64,000 nt of DNA from Paenibacillus sp. FSL H8-0332. Its GTDB lineage: Bacteria; Bacillota; Bacilli; Paenibacillales; Paenibacillaceae. Positions 9,487 to 18,552 of this stretch are shown here, piece by piece. The stretch lies in NCBI RefSeq assembly GCF_037963835.1, contig NZ_CP150145.1, forward strand, positions 5,580,001 to 5,644,000. The letters are read 5' to 3'. The notes under the pieces were generated by a model. It was not told the DNA's origin, did no database searches, and was given only the letters and a program-made list of their open reading frames with translations. How positions within the stretch are numbered: position 1 is the stretch's first letter; every line of letters begins with the position of its first letter. The position numbers and the translations under genes are program-made.

Positions 9487-10899
9487 CTATCCCAGGGGAG
9501 GAAGGGCAGTACGTGCATCAGGAATAGTGTAGTGCTGTGGAAGCTTGACACGCAGCGTTACGGCAAGCGGATTCCCCGGATCACACTCGTTAAGCACATC
9601 CGCCGGATGAAAAGCTGCCGGAAGCGTACCCGAGCCCGGCTCTTCCTCAAACCGGAGGTGATCCGGAATTCCCGGCCGCAGCCTGACCGCTCGCTGGTAT
9701 ACATTCAGCGTACCCGCAGCCATGACATCCAGCGACCGGGTCTGCTCTGCCCACTCTCTGGCCTGGAGGCCGGTGCGTCTTCTCAGCTCCACATCCCCCA
9801 GCAGCTGCTCGATCTGCAGGGCAAGCTGCGCGGCATCTCCGGGAGGAACAATCCAGCCCGTCTCCCCCTGCCGGACCATCTCCGGCATGCCTGCGGTTCC
9901 GGCGACAATCGGCGCGATCCCGGCAAGCTGTGCTTCCGTAACCGAGAAGGGCTGCGTGTCCTGGAGGGAGGGCTGCACATAGATGTCGGCAGCCCGGAGC
10001 GCAGCCGGAATGTTGTTCAGCTTCCCGGTGAAATGGACCTTCCCCGCGATACCCAGCCGGCGGGTCTGCTCCATGAGCTCCTCCAGGAGGCTGCCGATTC
10101 CGGCCACCGCACAGATCCACTGCTGACAGCGCTGCTCTAGAATGCCTAGCGCCTCTATCAGTACATGTACTCCTTTGATATATTCAAGACGTCCGGCAAA
10201 CATGATCACAGGGATTCCTTCTGCAAATTGAAGCGGCGGCGTCTCTGCAGCCCGGGCGGCATATTGGTGCAGGTCCAGCCCGTATGGCAAGGTATGAATA
10301 CGGTCCGGGCTGACTCCCAGGCTCTGCGTGAGCTGTCCGATCCACTCCGAAGAGACCAGAATCTGGTCGGCCGCCCTGGCACCCAGCGTCTCAAGCCTGC
10401 GGAAATAGCTCCAGATCGGCCGCTGTTCATATTCCTCCCGGGTCAGCCCGGGCTCAAGTCCCTTGTACTCATAGAAGGTCTCCTTGGTCAATGCCCCATG
10501 AACACTTGAGACCAGCGGAACGGGACGGCGCATAATCCGCCGCAGCGCGTACGAGGCTATAGGGTCCTGGGCATGAATAACATCATATTCCTCCAGCCCC
10601 AGCACAGCGGCTCCGCCCTCAAACACATAACGCCCCAGCTCGAAGCTGAAGATGCCATGCTCCAGATGCAGCGAGGGGAACCGGCCGATATCAAGCTGCG
10701 GCAGCAGAAGCGAATAGAACGTTTTTTTATCAAAAGACTCGGTCCGGTTCAGCAAATACAATGTATTGTTCTCCACATGGCTGCCCATCACTGTAACGGA
10801 ATGCCCCTGCTCGCCCAGCTTATCTGCCAGCTGCTTCATATACGTCCAAATCCCGCCCATATTGGTGAGACCCCAGTAGGTGACCAGCAATATCTTCAT
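9487..10899 (-). CDS. Glycosyltransferase family 4 protein
   Basis: 470 residues, two GT-B Rossmann domains. The N-terminus MKILLVTYWGLTNMGGIWTY has the acceptor-side glycine loop. The C-terminal half has GRLEYIKGVHVLIEAL, then YVQPSLQDTQPFSVTEAQLA with the E-x7-E type nucleotide-sugar site, and GETGWIVPPGD. It is likely cytoplasmic and retaining. The ATG at 10899 has GAGAGGAA upstream; the longer frame from 10956 has no ribosome site. It stands alone between spoVID and the plus-strand GGDEF gene. Donor and product cannot be inferred; a spore or envelope polysaccharide is possible. Confidence 0.85.
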   Translation of the reverse strand: MKILLVTYWGLTNMGGIWTYMKQLADKLGEQGHSVTVMGSHVENNTLYLLNRTESFDKKTFYSLLLPQLDIGRFPSLHLEHGIFSFELGRYVFEGGAAVLGLEEYDVIHAQDPIASYALRRIMRRPVPLVSSVHGALTKETFYEYKGLEPGLTREEYEQRPIWSYFRRLETLGARAADQILVSSEWIGQLTQSLGVSPDRIHTLPYGLDLHQYAARAAETPPLQFAEGIPVIMFAGRLEYIKGVHVLIEALGILEQRCQQWICAVAGIGSLLEELMEQTRRLGIAGKVHFTGKLNNIPAALRAADIYVQPSLQDTQPFSVTEAQLAGIAPIVAGTAGMPEMVRQGETGWIVPPGDAAQLALQIEQLLGDVELRRRTGLQAREWAEQTRSLDVMAAGTLNVYQRAVRLRPGIPDHLRFEEEPGSGTLPAAFHPADVLNECDPGNPLAVTLRVKLPQHYTIPDARTALPPLG

Positions 10900-11061
10900 G
10901 CATTCCTCTCCCCGGCTTATAGATTTATTTAGAGGCACAGGAGCAGTCTGCTCCACCTTAGCCAGGATAGTATATGAAGGCTACGGGCAGGCGGAAATGG
11001 ATATATGGTCATTCGATACAAATTTCAAAAATAACTTTTAATCAAGAATCGTCTTTTCGGG

Positions 11062-11089
11062 TATAATCGGTATAAATCCTGAAAGGAAA
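11062..11089 (+). promoter_or_regulatory. -10 element and ribosome site of the GGDEF gene
   Basis: TATAAT at 11062-11067 is a perfect -10, but the -35 17 bp upstream is poor. GAAAGGAAA at 11081-11089 is the ribosome site for the ATG at 11098. The message leader would be only about 25 bases. Confidence 0.5.
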
Positions 11090-11097
11090 TTTCCGAC

Positions 11098-12339
11098 ATG
11101 TCAAAAGCGAGGGTATTTGACCTTTTCCTATTTGTCGCCTCCCTGGCTATAGCCTTCATTCCCACATATGCTGTAGTCCTGGACGTTACCTATATAAAAG
11201 CATTGCTGCTATACACTGTCTTCTCCAGCATCTACTTCCAATTGCGGATTGTGACCCGGAGCGGGAATTCTACGATCGATTATGCGATCAGCTATACTTC
11301 GTCTTTCGGGATTTTTGCCGGACCGCTGGGTACCCTCCTGTTCGAGACCGTATACCGGTTCATTGTCTATTTCTATAAAAAGAAAACAAAAACCGCCGAT
11401 CCCGGAGAATTCCTGGATACCTTCTACAACATCGGCTCATTCACACTAGGCGGCTCAGCCGCGTATTATCTGTACACGGCACTCTCCCCCCTGGCGGACA
11501 AGCTTCCGCTCGGATACTGGCTGCTGTTCCTGCTCGTGGTCTGCGTCACCACTCTGCTGTCCTCCACCTTCCTGGTGCTGACCTTTGCCCTGTCGGGAGA
11601 TATCAAGACACGCCGGGAAGCGCGGAACCTGCTGCTGCGGAGCCGGAATCTGCTGGACTTCAGCAAGGTGGCCCTGAGCAATGCTCTGCTGCTGCGGCTG
11701 CTGCAAATGGAGAAATGGGAGATGCTGATCGCCCTGTTCGTGCTCAACTATGTTGTCAGTATCTCGTTCTATTCCAAATCGCAGAGTGCCCAGCACAAGT
11801 ATGAACGCGACAAATTCGAGCAGATGGCTTACCGCGATTTCCTCACCGGCACCTATAACCGGGCACATATGGACAAGATGATGAAGGAGCTGAACCAGAG
11901 CGGGGAGTATATCGGAATTGTAGTGGCGGATATCGACCGGTTCAAAAAAATCAATGACAGCTACAACCACGCCGTTGGCGACCGTGTCATTGTTCATTTT
12001 GCAAAGACGCTGCAGAAGCATCTGCAGGAGCAGGATGTTCTGTTCCGCAGCGGCGGGGAAGAGTTCACGCTGTTCCTGAGGGACAAGACCTTCGAGGAAT
12101 GCCAGAGACAGATTCAGGAGATGCTGGACAGCCTTCACGATCACAGCGTAAGTGCAGAATTCGAGGAGCAGGTGATCCGCGTGCCGTATTCGGCATCCTT
12201 CGGACTCTTTTACTATAAGGCAGACCCGGACCAGAAGACCTCTATGGAAAAAGGGTACGTCTACGCCGACCAGCTCCTGCTGGAGTCCAAGAAGCTTGGC
12301 CGCAACCGTCTCTCTTACCGGAATGATCTTGAGTCTTAG
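11098..12339 (+). CDS. Membrane-bound GGDEF diguanylate cyclase
   Basis: 413 residues. Residues 1 to about 225 form six or so hydrophobic segments with no periplasmic sensor loop of any size. A GGDEF domain follows (DFLTGTYNRAHMDKMM ... VVADIDRFKKINDSYNHAVGD ... RSGGEEF at 317-323). The signature is GGEEF, compatible with making cyclic di-GMP from two GTP. The inhibitory I-site RxxD that usually lies just before the signature is replaced by QEQD, so product inhibition is probably lost. It is the only plus-strand gene in the first 25 kb and has its own promoter. Confidence 0.9.
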   Translation: MSKARVFDLFLFVASLAIAFIPTYAVVLDVTYIKALLLYTVFSSIYFQLRIVTRSGNSTIDYAISYTSSFGIFAGPLGTLLFETVYRFIVYFYKKKTKTADPGEFLDTFYNIGSFTLGGSAAYYLYTALSPLADKLPLGYWLLFLLVVCVTTLLSSTFLVLTFALSGDIKTRREARNLLLRSRNLLDFSKVALSNALLLRLLQMEKWEMLIALFVLNYVVSISFYSKSQSAQHKYERDKFEQMAYRDFLTGTYNRAHMDKMMKELNQSGEYIGIVVADIDRFKKINDSYNHAVGDRVIVHFAKTLQKHLQEQDVLFRSGGEEFTLFLRDKTFEECQRQIQEMLDSLHDHSVSAEFEEQVIRVPYSASFGLFYYKADPDQKTSMEKGYVYADQLLLESKKLGRNRLSYRNDLES

Positions 12340-12345
12340 CCAGGC

Positions 12346-12386
12346 ACTAAAGGCCGCTCTCCGTCAACCGGAAGAGCGGCTCTTAG
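12346..12386. terminator. Bidirectional stem-loop between converging genes
   Basis: GCCGCTCT ... AGAGCGGC arms with a short loop lie between the converging GGDEF and metallopeptidase genes. The T runs on both sides are weak, so termination efficiency is uncertain. Confidence 0.6.
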
Positions 12387-12407
12387 TGTTCGTGATGCTG
12401 GAATCGG

Positions 12408-13268
12408 CTATAGTTCAGCAGCCTTGAAGGTATCTCCGCCGGCAATCGTGCCGGAGTTAAAGCCCTTATAGAACCAGCGCTTGCGCTCTTCGGAGGTTCC
12501 GTGCGTGAAGCTGTCCGGCACCACATATCCCTGCGCCCGCTTCTGGATCGTATCGTCCCCCACCGCGCTCGCGGCAGTCAGCGCCTCTTCGAGGTCCCCT
12601 TCCTCCAGCAGATTCATCCCCTGGGCATGATGGGCCCATACCCCGGCATAATAATCAGCCTGCAGCTCGAAACGGACCTGAACCTTATTGAATTCGGTCT
12701 CGCTGAGACGCTGGCGCTCTGCATTCAGCTGCTTGGAAGCACCCAGCAGGGTCTGCACATGATGACCCACCTCGTGGGCAATCACATATGCCATGGCGAA
12801 GTCGCCCGGCGCCTTGAACTGCTGCTGCAGCTCATCATAGAAGCTGAGATCGATATACAGATTGGCATCCCCCGGACAATAGAACGGGCCGACGGCCGAA
12901 CTTGCGGTTCCGCAGGCAGAGTTCACGCTGCCGCTGTAGAGCACAAGCGTCGGGTCCTGATAAGTCATCCCCTGCTTCTTGAAGATATCGGACCAGACAT
13001 CCTCGGTATCGGCCAGCACCACGGATACGAACTCGGATAGCTCCTTCTCCTGGGCGCTCTGTTCATAGGGAGCACCAGAGTTTGTACTTGAACCAGTTGA
13101 GGTCAGATTCCCCATAATATCGCCGATATTCCCGCCGCTCAGCAGCGTTACAATCACTATAATCACGATCCCGCTGATTCCGCCGCCGATCAGCTTGCCC
13201 CCGCCTCCGCCGCCGCGGCCTCTGCGGTCTTCCACATTAGAACTGCCTCTTCTGCCCTGCCATTTCAT
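12408..13268 (-). CDS. YpfJ-family neutral zinc metallopeptidase
   Basis: 286 residues. A basic, Gly/Arg-rich head (residues 1-25) precedes one membrane helix (GGGISGIVIIVIVTLL). An extracytoplasmic domain follows with the zinc-binding HEVGH motif at residues 165-169 and a CGTASSAVGPFYCPGD segment typical of the family. Glu166 would be the catalytic base. The family is widespread but its substrates are not established. The gene converges with the GGDEF gene and appears monocistronic. The ATG at 13268 is followed by MKWQGRRGSSNVEDRRG, the usual family N-terminus. Confidence 0.9.
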   Translation of the reverse strand: MKWQGRRGSSNVEDRRGRGGGGGGKLIGGGISGIVIIVIVTLLSGGNIGDIMGNLTSTGSSTNSGAPYEQSAQEKELSEFVSVVLADTEDVWSDIFKKQGMTYQDPTLVLYSGSVNSACGTASSAVGPFYCPGDANLYIDLSFYDELQQQFKAPGDFAMAYVIAHEVGHHVQTLLGASKQLNAERQRLSETEFNKVQVRFELQADYYAGVWAHHAQGMNLLEEGDLEEALTAASAVGDDTIQKRAQGYVVPDSFTHGTSEERKRWFYKGFNSGTIAGGDTFKAAEL

Positions 13269-13397
13269 GGCCTTACCCCCAGTTATGAATACTCGCGAAT
13301 GCTGATGTCTTTATACTTATTAGTGTTATACCCATAATTGCAGGGGTGCCACTCTCTTGAGCAACGAAGTCGGTCTGGAGACAAATGGAAACAGCAT

Positions 13398-13436
13398 AGC
13401 AAAACCCCTCCACAGCCGCAGCCACGAAGGGGTTAA
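13398..13436 (-). terminator. Rho-independent terminator after the flavin-motif protein gene
   Basis: Minus strand AACCCCTTC ... GAGGGGTTTTGC hairpin placed 27 bases after the stop at 13463. Confidence 0.75.
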
Positions 13437-13462
13437 AATCGGTTAAATGATGGAACAGCCGT

Positions 13463-14014
13463 TTATTTTGCAGCTTTGGCTGCGCTTAGAATGGCTTTCA
13501 GGTAACCTTGGGTATCCACCAGAGTTGCACCGCTTACAGCGTCAACGACTTGCTCTTTGCTTTTGTTAGTCAGTGTAGCTTCAAGGGATTTAATCGTTTT
13601 GCCTGTGGCGAATTTCTCGATGGCCGCCAGGTTCTTGTCATAGGCTACTGTTGATTTGGCTTCTTCCGTCATGTGCTCACTGTAGTATTTGGCGTTGGTC
13701 TTCTTGGAGGCCAGCACCATATTAGGGTCTTTGTAATTCTTGCCGAAATCCTTGTCCGAGTTCGGTACGCCAGTGGCTACATCGGTGCCCAGGAACTGAT
13801 AATCATCCAGCGAAGCCGCAACGATTACGCCATTCTGTACTACAGCAACCGCAACGGTGAAGCATTTGGTGCCATGGGCAGCCGCTTCCACCCGGCCTAC
13901 CTTAAGCGGTGCGCTCGCTGCCGAAGTGACATTGTTCAGGGCGCCGCTGTTCCCTACCCCGACAAGTGCCAATGAGATACCGGCCACGAGCATAAACTTA
14001 GTAATTTTTTTCAC
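13463..14014 (-). CDS. Secreted FMN-binding-like protein with a covalent flavin motif
   Basis: 183 residues beginning at a GTG (14014) with GGGGGA seven bases upstream. The N-terminal ~35 residues are a Sec signal peptide. The mature part has a short beta-rich domain (FTVAVAVVQNGVIVAASLDD). The C-terminus reads VVDAVSGATLVDTQGYLKAI, with D158-A-V-S-G-A-T164 matching the D-x-x-(S/T)GAT flavinylation motif of RnfG/NqrC-type FMN-binding domains, where FMN is attached to the threonine by ApbE. This suggests an extracellular flavoprotein in electron transfer, but no ApbE or redox partner is nearby. The function is inferred from the motif only. Confidence 0.65.
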   Translation of the reverse strand: MKKITKFMLVAGISLALVGVGNSGALNNVTSAASAPLKVGRVEAAAHGTKCFTVAVAVVQNGVIVAASLDDYQFLGTDVATGVPNSDKDFGKNYKDPNMVLASKKTNAKYYSEHMTEEAKSTVAYDKNLAAIEKFATGKTIKSLEATLTNKSKEQVVDAVSGATLVDTQGYLKAILSAAKAAK

Positions 14015-14132
14015 AAAATTTCCCCCAGTTCATCAATTAGACTGCGCTTACATACTATATTTATCAATATATTGGCAGCCCGTCAGTTACAAATGTTACT
14101 AGGGATCTGCAAATATCTGGATTGTTCATAGA

Positions 14133-14576
14133 TTAGCTGCAGTTTTGTTTGATTGTCACCTTGTCATTCGTAATAATAACTTTGGAATATCCGGATAAAG
14201 TTTCGGTGTAGGAGCATATTCCGATGGTTCTGGGAACGTCCGGTTCTCTCTTGTCTGAATACTTCAGATAAATTCCGCCTTCGCCGCTTAAGGTCAGCCA
14301 GGGCTTAATTTTTACAGTTTTTCCGCTTTTGAGTAACTTGCCAACTTCGTCTACTGATGCCTCTGCTGCTGCGCCGGTTACTACTCCTGTCTCCAGAATA
14401 CTCAGCTCAAAGTCCGATTGATTGTCTACCGTCACCCGGAAGCTCTGAAGCTGGGCAACCAGACCCAGTACTCCGTAGTTGTTGTTCAGTTGCACAACCA
14501 CCATTATTCCGGCGGCAATCACCAGGGTCGAGGCGGCTAAGATTCCTAACACTCTGCGATTCCATCTCAATCTCAC
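14133..14576 (-). CDS. Hypothetical membrane-anchored protein
   Basis: 147 residues from a GTG at 14576 with AGGAG upstream. One N-terminal membrane helix (VLGILAASTLVIAAGIMVVV) anchors an extracytoplasmic domain that starts FRVTVDNQSDFELSILETGV and holds two cysteines (GICSY and the penultimate CS). I do not recognise the family. The FRVTVDNQSDFEL pattern suggests a small beta-sandwich domain. It is separated from the flavin-motif gene by 118 bp and may share its transcript. Confidence 0.6.
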   Translation of the reverse strand: MRLRWNRRVLGILAASTLVIAAGIMVVVQLNNNYGVLGLVAQLQSFRVTVDNQSDFELSILETGVVTGAAAEASVDEVGKLLKSGKTVKIKPWLTLSGEGGIYLKYSDKREPDVPRTIGICSYTETLSGYSKVIITNDKVTIKQNCS

Positions 14577-14763
14577 AGCCAGATCATCTCCTCATATTAG
14601 TAAGACGGGCTTGCGCGCGGAAAGGTATCAGAGGACACGTGGGCTAACTGGTGGCTACAATGAAATAAGTGGAAAAAGGGTAACTGTTCACCAGTAAATA
14701 AATAGCATAAATCCACTTATTGTCCGATGTTCCGGCTGGGGGAGGTCGCGCTAAACAACAACT

Positions 14764-14812
14764 AAAAAGCCGGGCCGCAATCCTCCAGATATCGGAGAAA
14801 CGCGGCCCGGTT
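14764..14812 (-). terminator. Rho-independent terminator closing the hem operon
   Basis: Minus strand CCGGGCCGC ... GCGGCCCGG stem followed by CTTTTTAG, 45 bases after the RluA-family stop. It probably ends the transcript that begins at hemA. Confidence 0.88.
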
Positions 14813-14856
14813 GAGTATAGCTTACCTTAACTTCACACAGCCGATTGGTTAATGGC

Positions 14857-16095
14857 TTACTTCTGATCTAGGCCGCCGATTTGCTCACGCAGACGGCACA
14901 GATCCTCCGGCCAAGGATCAGATACTTCGATCTTGATGCGGGTCCAGGGATGGGCGAAAATCAGCTTCTCGCCATGCAACGCCTGGCGGTCGGAACTCTT
15001 CCTTTTCGCCGTGACTCCCGGCTTGGAAGGTGGAGCTGGCTGCTTGCCGGTGACTTGCAGACCAGGGGTAAGCCCTGCCTTCTCCTGCTCTTCGAACCAG
15101 GCCGTAATGGCAGACTTCACCTGACCAGGCTTCGTGCGCAGCTGCTTCTCATCATATAAAGAAGGAATACCAGCGGTATGCCAGCCGGCTCCGCCGTAGA
15201 GATCATCCCCGAACAGCGGATGTCCCGCATGGCTGAGGTGGACACGAATCTGGTGCGTTCGGCCCGTCTCCAGCTGAAGCTTCACTACGGTTCCGCCGGG
15301 CAGGGCTTCGCGCCCCACAATCCGCGTTACCGCCTCCTGCCCTCCCGGGGATACCCGTCTGCGCGCTGCATGATGGCGGTCACGGCCGATGGGGGCATCG
15401 ATCACCGCAAGCTCAGGCGGCACTGTGCCTTCAACAATCGCCGCATACAGGCGGGATACATTCTTCTCACGCATATCCTCATCCAGTACAAGCTGGGCGT
15501 ATTCGTTCTTCGCATACAGTACGGGTCCGGTAGTATCCTTGTCCAGCCGATGGATATGGCGGACGGCAATCCCTCCGCCGGAAGCCGCATAATGTGCGGC
15601 TACGATATGATCCAGTGTCACCTCTGTGCTGCTGCCGTCCGGATGAACTGCCATACCCGCAGGCTTATGGACTACGAGGCAGAAGTCGTCCTCGAACAGC
15701 ACCTCAGCCGCAGCTTCCTGCCACACCGGCTCTATTCCCGCTTCCCGGTGGGGGAACAGGGCCAGCCGCAGCCGGTCGCCCCTCCACTGGATGCCGTCCT
15801 CGCGGCGCAGCCGGGCGTGCAGCTTCTCCGGCATGCCGGCTACGCCCAGCAGCCAGGCATCGATGGCTGCCGGTCTGTCGGCAGCCGACGTAATGACCCG
15901 GCCAGGCATGGCTTCCAGCCATTCCCCGCGCCGGGTCCACTTGCCGCCGCCTGCGAAGCTCCCGGAGCTGGCGCTGGTACCTGCACCCGCCCCCTCTCCA
16001 GGGAGCGGTGCAGTACGGTCAGTGCCCGGGCCGCCCACGCGGCCCTCCGTTGCACTGCCATGTTGACCGGACCGGTCTTCTGGTCCGGCCGTCAT
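14857..16095 (-). CDS. RluA-family 23S rRNA/tRNA pseudouridine synthase
   Basis: 412 residues. The catalytic motif is HRLDKDTTG with Asp as nucleophile. It is followed by RLYAAIVEG and LQLETGRTHQIRVHLSHAGHP, diagnostic of the RluA/RluC/RluD group. The first ~65 residues are Gly/Pro/Arg-rich with no recognisable S4 domain, so the target base is not predictable. The ATG overlaps the hemL stop in an ATGA, which suggests translational coupling with haem genes although the activity is unrelated. The start could lie further inside. GC content of the 5' part is higher than in neighbours. Confidence 0.88.
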   Translation of the reverse strand: MTAGPEDRSGQHGSATEGRVGGPGTDRTAPLPGEGAGAGTSASSGSFAGGGKWTRRGEWLEAMPGRVITSAADRPAAIDAWLLGVAGMPEKLHARLRREDGIQWRGDRLRLALFPHREAGIEPVWQEAAAEVLFEDDFCLVVHKPAGMAVHPDGSSTEVTLDHIVAAHYAASGGGIAVRHIHRLDKDTTGPVLYAKNEYAQLVLDEDMREKNVSRLYAAIVEGTVPPELAVIDAPIGRDRHHAARRRVSPGGQEAVTRIVGREALPGGTVVKLQLETGRTHQIRVHLSHAGHPLFGDDLYGGAGWHTAGIPSLYDEKQLRTKPGQVKSAITAWFEEQEKAGLTPGLQVTGKQPAPPSKPGVTAKRKSSDRQALHGEKLIFAHPWTRIKIEVSDPWPEDLCRLREQIGGLDQK

Positions 16096-17393
16096 AGCGA
16101 TTTCAGGGCCTGGTAATGGCCCGTAATCGTATCGTCAATATCCTGCTCGCTGTGCGCAGCGGATACGAACATTCCCTCGAACTGGGACGGGGGAACGCTG
16201 ATGCCCTGATCCAGCATTTTGCCAAAATAACGCTTGAACCGCTCCAGATCACTGGTCTTGGCTGTCTCGAAGTTAGTGACCGGCTCCTCCGTGAAGAACG
16301 GACATACCATCGAGCCCACGCGGTTAATCGTCAGCGGAATTCCCGTCTCCTGCGCATTGCGCTTAAGCCCGGCTTCCAGTCTCGCACCAAGCGACTCCAG
16401 ACGGGTGTAGACCTCAGGGGTCAGCAGCGCAAGCGTGCTGTAGCCCGCCGCCATCGCCAGCGGATTCCCGCTGAGTGTGCCTGCCTGATAGATCGGCCCG
16501 GAAGGGGCGATCTGCTCCATGATCTCTCTTTTGCCGCCGTAAGCCCCTACAGGAAGCCCGCCGCCGATAACCTTGCCGAAGCAGGTCAGATCCGGGTCCA
16601 GCCCGAACAGTCCCTGCGCACATCCCCGGTCCACACGGAAGCCGGTCATCACCTCATCAAAAATCAGCAAAGCCCCGTACCCCGTAGTCACCTTACGAAG
16701 CCCTTCCAGGAAGCCCGGAAGCGGAGGCACCACGCCCATATTTCCGGCGATCGGCTCAACGATGATAGCGGCAATCTCGTTGCCGTAACGTTCAAAAGCA
16801 GTTTTGACCCCGTCCAGGTCATTATAAGGCACCGTGATCGTGTTCATCGCCACACCTTCCGGCACGCCCGGACTATCCGGCAGCCCCAAGGTGGCCACCC
16901 CGGAACCGGCCTTAATCAGCAGGCTGTCGGCGTGTCCGTGGTAGGAGCCTTCGAATTTGAGGATTTTGCTGCGTCCGGTGTAGCCGCGGGCCAGTCTGAT
17001 CGCGCTCATCGTCGCTTCCGTTCCCGAGTTCACCATGCGGACAATGTCCACCGAGGCTACACGTTCTACCACGGTTTTGGCCATAATGGTCTCCATCAAG
17101 GTCGGCGCGCCGAAGCTTGTCCCTTTGGCCGCAGTCTCCTGCAGCGCCTTCACCACCGCAGGATGGGCATGTCCCATAATCAGCGGCCCCCACGAGCAGA
17201 CGTAGTCAATGAAGCTGTTGCCGTCAATATCATAGATCCGCGAGCCTTCGCCCCGCTCGACATACACCGGGGTCAATCCTACGGATTTGAATGCCCGGAC
17301 CGGGCTGTTCACCCCGCCGGGAATATATTGTTTTGCCTCTTCAAAAGCGGTGCGGGAAGCCTCTTCCCGGCGGTTCATCGGTATATTGCCCAT
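16092..17393 (-). CDS. hemL: Glutamate-1-semialdehyde 2,1-aminomutase
   Basis: 433-residue PLP enzyme converting glutamate-1-semialdehyde into 5-aminolevulinate, the second C5-pathway step after HemA. Visible features are YIPGGVNSPVRAF near the N-terminus, FEGSYHGHADSLL, FDEVMTGFR, and the PLP lysine in CFGKVIGGGLPVGA. The ATG at 17393 has AGGAGG nine bases upstream. It is 18 bp from hemB and overlaps the pseudouridine synthase gene by 4 bp, so it is internal to the hem operon. Confidence 0.97.
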   Translation of the reverse strand: MGNIPMNRREEASRTAFEEAKQYIPGGVNSPVRAFKSVGLTPVYVERGEGSRIYDIDGNSFIDYVCSWGPLIMGHAHPAVVKALQETAAKGTSFGAPTLMETIMAKTVVERVASVDIVRMVNSGTEATMSAIRLARGYTGRSKILKFEGSYHGHADSLLIKAGSGVATLGLPDSPGVPEGVAMNTITVPYNDLDGVKTAFERYGNEIAAIIVEPIAGNMGVVPPLPGFLEGLRKVTTGYGALLIFDEVMTGFRVDRGCAQGLFGLDPDLTCFGKVIGGGLPVGAYGGKREIMEQIAPSGPIYQAGTLSGNPLAMAAGYSTLALLTPEVYTRLESLGARLEAGLKRNAQETGIPLTINRVGSMVCPFFTEEPVTNFETAKTSDLERFKRYFGKMLDQGISVPPSQFEGMFVSAAHSEQDIDDTITGHYQALKSL

Positions 17394-17411
17394 GCTTGTG
17401 CCCTCCTGATC

Positions 17412-18410
17412 CTAGCCGCGCAGCCAACGGGCTGCGTCCTTGGCGAAATAGGTAATAATCACATCTGCTCCGGCGCGCTTCATGCCGGTCAGCATCTCCA
17501 GCACAACCGCCTGCTCATCGATCCAGCCCTGCTGCGCAGCCGCCTTGACCATCGAGTACTCACCGCTGACGTTGTAGGCTACGAGCGGCAGATCGAACTG
17601 GTCGCGGATCGTCCGGATTACATCCAGATAAGCCAGCGCGGGCTTCACCATCAGCATGTCCGCGCCTTCCAGCACATCGGAATCCGCTTCGCGAATCGCT
17701 TCCCGCAGGTTGGCCGGGTCCATCTGATACGTCTTGCGGTTGCCGAACTGGGGAGCGGAATCTGCCGCTTCGCGAAACGGGCCGTAGAAGGCAGAGGCGT
17801 ATTTTACCGAATAGGACATGATCGGCACCTGCTCGAAGCCATTCGCATCGAGTCCGGCACGGATCGCCTGTACGAATCCGTCCATCATGTTGGACGGCGC
17901 GATAATATCCGCCCCTGCCCGGGCCTGCGAGACCGCCGTGCGGGTCAGCAGCTCAAGCGAAGCGTCGTTGATTACATCCCCGTGCACCACACCGTCCACT
18001 GTATGGGTATGCACCATGCCGCAGTGGCCGTGGTCGGTGAATTCACACAGGCAGGTGTCGGCGACGACCAGCAGGTCGGGGTACCACTTTTTGATCAGCC
18101 GTGTTGCCTCCTGTACAATGCCATCCTCAGCGAATCCGGACGAGCCAACCGCATCCTTCGTTTCGGGAATGCCGAACAATAATACCGCCGGAATCCCAAG
18201 GGCAGCAATCTCATCCACCTCCGCCTTCAGCGTATCCAGCGAGAAATGATAGACACCGGGCATGGAGCTGATCTCATTCTTCACACCGGTACCATAGGTT
18301 ACAAAAATCGGCTGGATGAAATCCAGCACATTCAAAACGGTCTCGCGCACCATGCCGCGAATACCGGCCGACCCGCGCAAACGGCGGTGTCTGGTTATTG
18401 GAAAGCTCAT
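17412..18410 (-). CDS. hemB: Porphobilinogen synthase (delta-aminolevulinate dehydratase)
   Basis: 332 residues. It condenses two 5-aminolevulinate molecules into porphobilinogen. The zinc-type active site is visible as DTCLCEFTDHGHCG (three cysteines), and the Schiff-base lysine lies in MLMVKPALAYLD. The start has AGGAGG about ten bases upstream (near 18420). About 140 bp separate it from cobA-hemD, longer than other gaps in the operon, but no terminator is evident there. Confidence 0.97.
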   Translation of the reverse strand: MSFPITRHRRLRGSAGIRGMVRETVLNVLDFIQPIFVTYGTGVKNEISSMPGVYHFSLDTLKAEVDEIAALGIPAVLLFGIPETKDAVGSSGFAEDGIVQEATRLIKKWYPDLLVVADTCLCEFTDHGHCGMVHTHTVDGVVHGDVINDASLELLTRTAVSQARAGADIIAPSNMMDGFVQAIRAGLDANGFEQVPIMSYSVKYASAFYGPFREAADSAPQFGNRKTYQMDPANLREAIREADSDVLEGADMLMVKPALAYLDVIRTIRDQFDLPLVAYNVSGEYSMVKAAAQQGWIDEQAVVLEMLTGMKRAGADVIITYFAKDAARWLRG

Positions 18411-18552
18411 TGCTGTAAACCTCCTGTCCAGTAGTTATACACACACATCTATTCGTCTTAAGCAGTATTGGGATGTTACCGTTATCGAAGCTAATAGGCC
18501 GGACCCGATTGCAACGCTCAAAGGCAGCGCTGACAGATCTGGCAGAAACAGG

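Noticed and set aside
15178..18182. Long plus-strand open frames opposite the hem genes, up to 688 residues
   Set aside because: They are GC-driven shadows of hemL, hemB and the pseudouridine synthase; no ribosome sites or recognisable domains.
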